Source: Rhodamnia argentea (taxonomy: Eukaryota; Streptophyta; Magnoliopsida; Myrtales; Myrtaceae). Taken from it: a stretch of DNA of 64,000 nucleotides. The translations under genes were made by a program, and so were the position numbers. Below the pieces are notes generated by a model, which had not been told where the DNA came from, did not search any database, and saw nothing but the letters and a program-made list of their open reading frames with translations. The stretch covers positions 9,610,001-9,674,000 of the forward strand of contig NC_063150.1 in the NCBI RefSeq assembly GCF_020921035.1, in the 5' to 3' direction. Positions 61,332-64,000 of the stretch are shown one piece after another (position 1 is the first letter of the stretch; every line of letters begins with the position of its first letter).

Positions 61332-62400
61332 GGGCTAATACCACGAAAAACCTCAAATTAGTACATTTATGACAAATTTGCCTCAAACTATTTTTTTGAC
61401 CACGTAAAACCCCAAACCGATACATATGTGATGAATTTATCCATAAACTATTTTTTGACCAGCAAAAATCCTAAATTAGTATATCCGTGACAAATTTACC
61501 ATAACTCGGAACACTTGTGATAAATTTATCCTCCTTTAGTTTTTATTAAATTTTATAGGCAAATTGCTAAGTTAGATGACACGTAGTAGTTAACCGATAT
61601 CTTTGCTTGTCATAGGTATATCAGTTTAGGATTTTTTGTGGTATTAACTCAATTTAATGGGAATTAATACCACAAAAAATGCCAACTCTTACACATACGA
61701 TAAATTTATCCCAAATTATTTTTTAACCATAAAAAAACCCCAAACAAGTATATCTGTGATAAATTTATCTCAAATTATTTTTTCGGCCACCAAAAATCCC
61801 AAAATGGTGCATCTGTAATAAATTTATCCCAAACTAATTATTTTGACCATTAAAAATCCCAAACTGCTATACATGTAATAAATTTACCCTTCGTTAGTTT
61901 CCGTTAAATTGGATTAATACTAAGAAAAATCTCAAATTGATACACATGTGACAAATAGAAGGTAAAAATCCTAAATGTGTACATCCAATAACTGTCATGT
62001 GTCATCCAACTCGGTAATTTGATGATACAATTTAATGAAAACTAACGGATGGTAAATTTATCACAAGTATACCAATTTGGGGTAAATTTATCACAGGTGT
62101 ATCAATTTAGAGCTTTTGGTGGTCACAAAAAATAGTTTTGGGTAAATTCATCACGAGTGTATCGGTTTGAAATTTTTCGTGGTATTAATCAATTTAACAG
62201 AAACTAACGGAGGGTAAATTTGTTACAAATGTATCGGTTTGGGGTAAATTTATCACATGTACACGAGTTTAGGATTTTTGGTGGTCAAAAAAATAAATTT
62301 GAGGTAAATTTATTACAAATGTATCAATTTGAGGTTTTACGTGATCAAAAAAATAGTTTGGGGTATATTTGTCACAAATATACTGAAAAAAATTTATTGA
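61332..62400. mobile_element. Nested or concatenated GGGTTAATACC-family copies
   Basis: It starts GGGCTAATACCACGAAAAAC. Several internal terminus-like strings (GGTATTAACTCAATTTAATG near 61631, GTGGTATTAATC near 62180) show two or three copies joined or inserted into one another. It runs to about 62400, where a different fold-back remnant takes over. Confidence 0.7.
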
Positions 62401-63250
62401 CTAATTATTTCAAACAATAGAATTAATTACTTTTAAATAATTATTTTCTGAATTATTCATTTTTCACAAAATAATTGGAGCCAAACTCCGGACATATCGT
62501 CACTTACTTAATACAGCTATTTTCAGTATAACTTGATTGAGATTTCGCTATCAAGCCACATGACAAGATAAAATTTTCAGGGTGGTGGAAGCACCGTTGC
62601 TAAGCTATCGTTATTCATAGAAGTTTCCAAAACAAATTAAAGAAAAATAAATAATCCACATGCACATCAAATCTCTGCTTATATATATATAGCTCTCCCA
62701 GCTCCATCTCTTCCCGCTGTGCTCACGATTTTATACTCCATGACATTACCCTCACCTTGAACGTACTCGAACATAAGGGTGTCGCTAGGGGTGATCGGTT
62801 CCCGGTCCGGTCCGGTTCCCCTCAAGAATCGGGAACCGGACCGGACCGTCGATTCGGTCCTGTTCTCGATCGATTCCAAAAAATCAATAACATGATAAAT
62901 TTCTGCACATCTATTAGATTTCACGTCCATTCTCTACATATTTGCTTCTTTGAAAGATATTCGGTGGCCAAAAATCCTTCCAGCTATTGCGTGTCGAAAT
63001 CCCTCGACGAGGCCCAAGCGGATGAATCTTGGCCCAAAAGGGGTTGAAGCCCAAAAGAATTGCTGACGCGAAAATCTTTTATCAAATTTAATTCGTTCGT
63101 TTTCTAATAAGGAGTTCGGGTCGAGTTTTGGACAGAGTGTCAAATGCAAAAGATAATTATATTAACACCGGGGGTGCAATACGGACTTTTGACGATTCGA
63201 CAGCCCACACATTCGACAGTGAGATGAACTTCGACATACTAGGACTTAGG
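62401..63250. other. Spacer with repeat fragments
   Basis: 62.40-62.48 kb is one arm of a small fold-back MITE. 62.78-62.88 kb is one arm of a GGTCCGG element (GGGGTGATCGGTTCCCGGTC). The rest has no recognisable gene. Confidence 0.5.
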
Positions 63251-63254
63251 ATGC

Positions 63255-63505
63255 GACTCCAGAATTTAATCAACGGGGCCGAACCAGATTGTATGACACA
63301 ATGTCGGAATCTAATCGATGACACTCGGACGGGGAATGTAGGACACACTACCGAAATTTAATCGACGGTATTGGACGAGATGAGCGAAGGGTACAACATC
63401 GGAATTGAATCGACGATGCTGAACCTAATGAGCAGACGCCAAAATTTAATCGACGATACCTAACTCTGGATATGAAACTCGCCGGAATTGAATCGACGAC
63501 GGGAA
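63255..63505. repeat. Degenerate 40-48-bp tandem repeat
   Basis: Variants of GGAATTTAATCGACGAT recur at 63261, 63306, 63353, 63401, 63441 and 63484, with diverged 25-30-base spacers. The units are too unlike one another for a recent satellite. The downstream sequence (63.5-64.0 kb) has the look of an LTR or its leader, so this may be part of a retroelement that continues beyond the window. Confidence 0.75.
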
Positions 63506-64000
63506 TCTGAAAGCTACAGCTAAGCTAAAGGCTAAGAGTTTAATTGTAAAAATAAGTGTTTGTGTGTGTGTCTTGTAGCCACGGGGTATTTATAGACTAG
63601 CTCTGGTAATCGTCAAGCGGTTAATTCCTTTGGCTCCACGTTTTATCATTTTCCGATAAGTCGTATGGATAGTTTTTTGACGGTTTCTTGATTTTCGCAT
63701 CCTTTCTTTTCACCTCGTGGGGTTTACCACCAATCTTTCAAGAACCGCCCCGATTGTGGCTCCTTTCGTGTGCTTCTCCTTTTGTCCTCCAAGGAAGATG
63801 CCGCCAAAACTTTCTTTGGCACGTGGCATCTTCGAGGTTCTCCTGAATCTGTCTTCGATACACCTGCCCGCGAGCGATCAAAACTCCTGCTCGTGCCCCG
63901 TCACGTGGCTCTTGGAGTAACTTTGGGTGTTAACACCAACCAAACAAAGCAGTCCAATAACTCTTCAGTTGCGCAAGCAGACAATTGTCTTGTTAGTCAT
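63506..64000. other. Possible LTR fragment at window end
   Basis: A GTGTTTGTGTGTGTGTCTTG tract and GGGTATTTATAGACTAG (a TATA-like string of the kind seen in plant LTR promoters) precede CACGTGGC-type strings. No LTR pair or coding part is visible within the window. Confidence 0.35.

Noticed and set aside
63255-63505. CRISPR-like spacing of short repeats
   Set aside because: Plant nuclear context, diverged repeats and no cas genes; a degenerate tandem repeat fits better.

Overview
This is plant nuclear DNA from a dicot. It has canonical GT-AG introns, plant-specific gene families (root UVB sensitive/DUF647, CYP82-type cytochrome P450s, B3/REM transcription factors) and AT-rich spacers full of short fold-back elements, LINE and copia debris. 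The repeat set, especially copies with GGGTTAATACC/GGTATTAACCC ends and GGTCCGG-rich elements, looks like a Myrtaceae (Eucalyptus-like) genome. That assignment is inference from memory, not a search result. All recognised genes lie on the minus strand.

Layout. 1-1.7 kb holds no recognisable gene. 1.76-6.13 kb carries an intact ten-exon RUS-family gene (519 aa, closest in feel to RUS4). The rest is a tandem cluster that alternates two families. 6.5-11.2 kb and 12.8-19.0 kb are two copies of one duplicated unit: a decayed CYP82 fragment followed by a two-domain B3 gene. The first B3 copy is open over 318 codons; the second is a pseudogene. 19.3-35.1 kb holds three intact CYP82-type genes (here A, B, C), with a truncated B3 relic between A and B. 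35.6-37.1 kb is a decayed tandem repeat with LINE and copia fragments. 38.1-41.3 kb is a three-domain B3 gene with a splice-phase problem. 42.9-46.6 kb is a fourth CYP82-type gene (D). It is separated by about 3.1 kb of inserted repeats from a two-domain B3 gene (50.8-52.0 kb) and a further B3 relic (52.5 kb). 55.8-59.0 kb is another two-domain B3 gene, and 59.6-64 kb is repeats.

How the genes relate. The P450s share one three-exon structure and would be ER-anchored monooxygenases of specialised metabolism, with substrate unknown. The B3 proteins are REM-type nuclear DNA-binding proteins. A P450-then-B3 order recurs at least four times, and homologous non-coding flanks are shared between units, so a composite P450+B3 block was duplicated several times and then eroded by frameshifts and repeat insertions. 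Whether the pairing has regulatory meaning cannot be told from sequence alone. No RNA genes, CRISPR arrays or organellar insertions were recognised.
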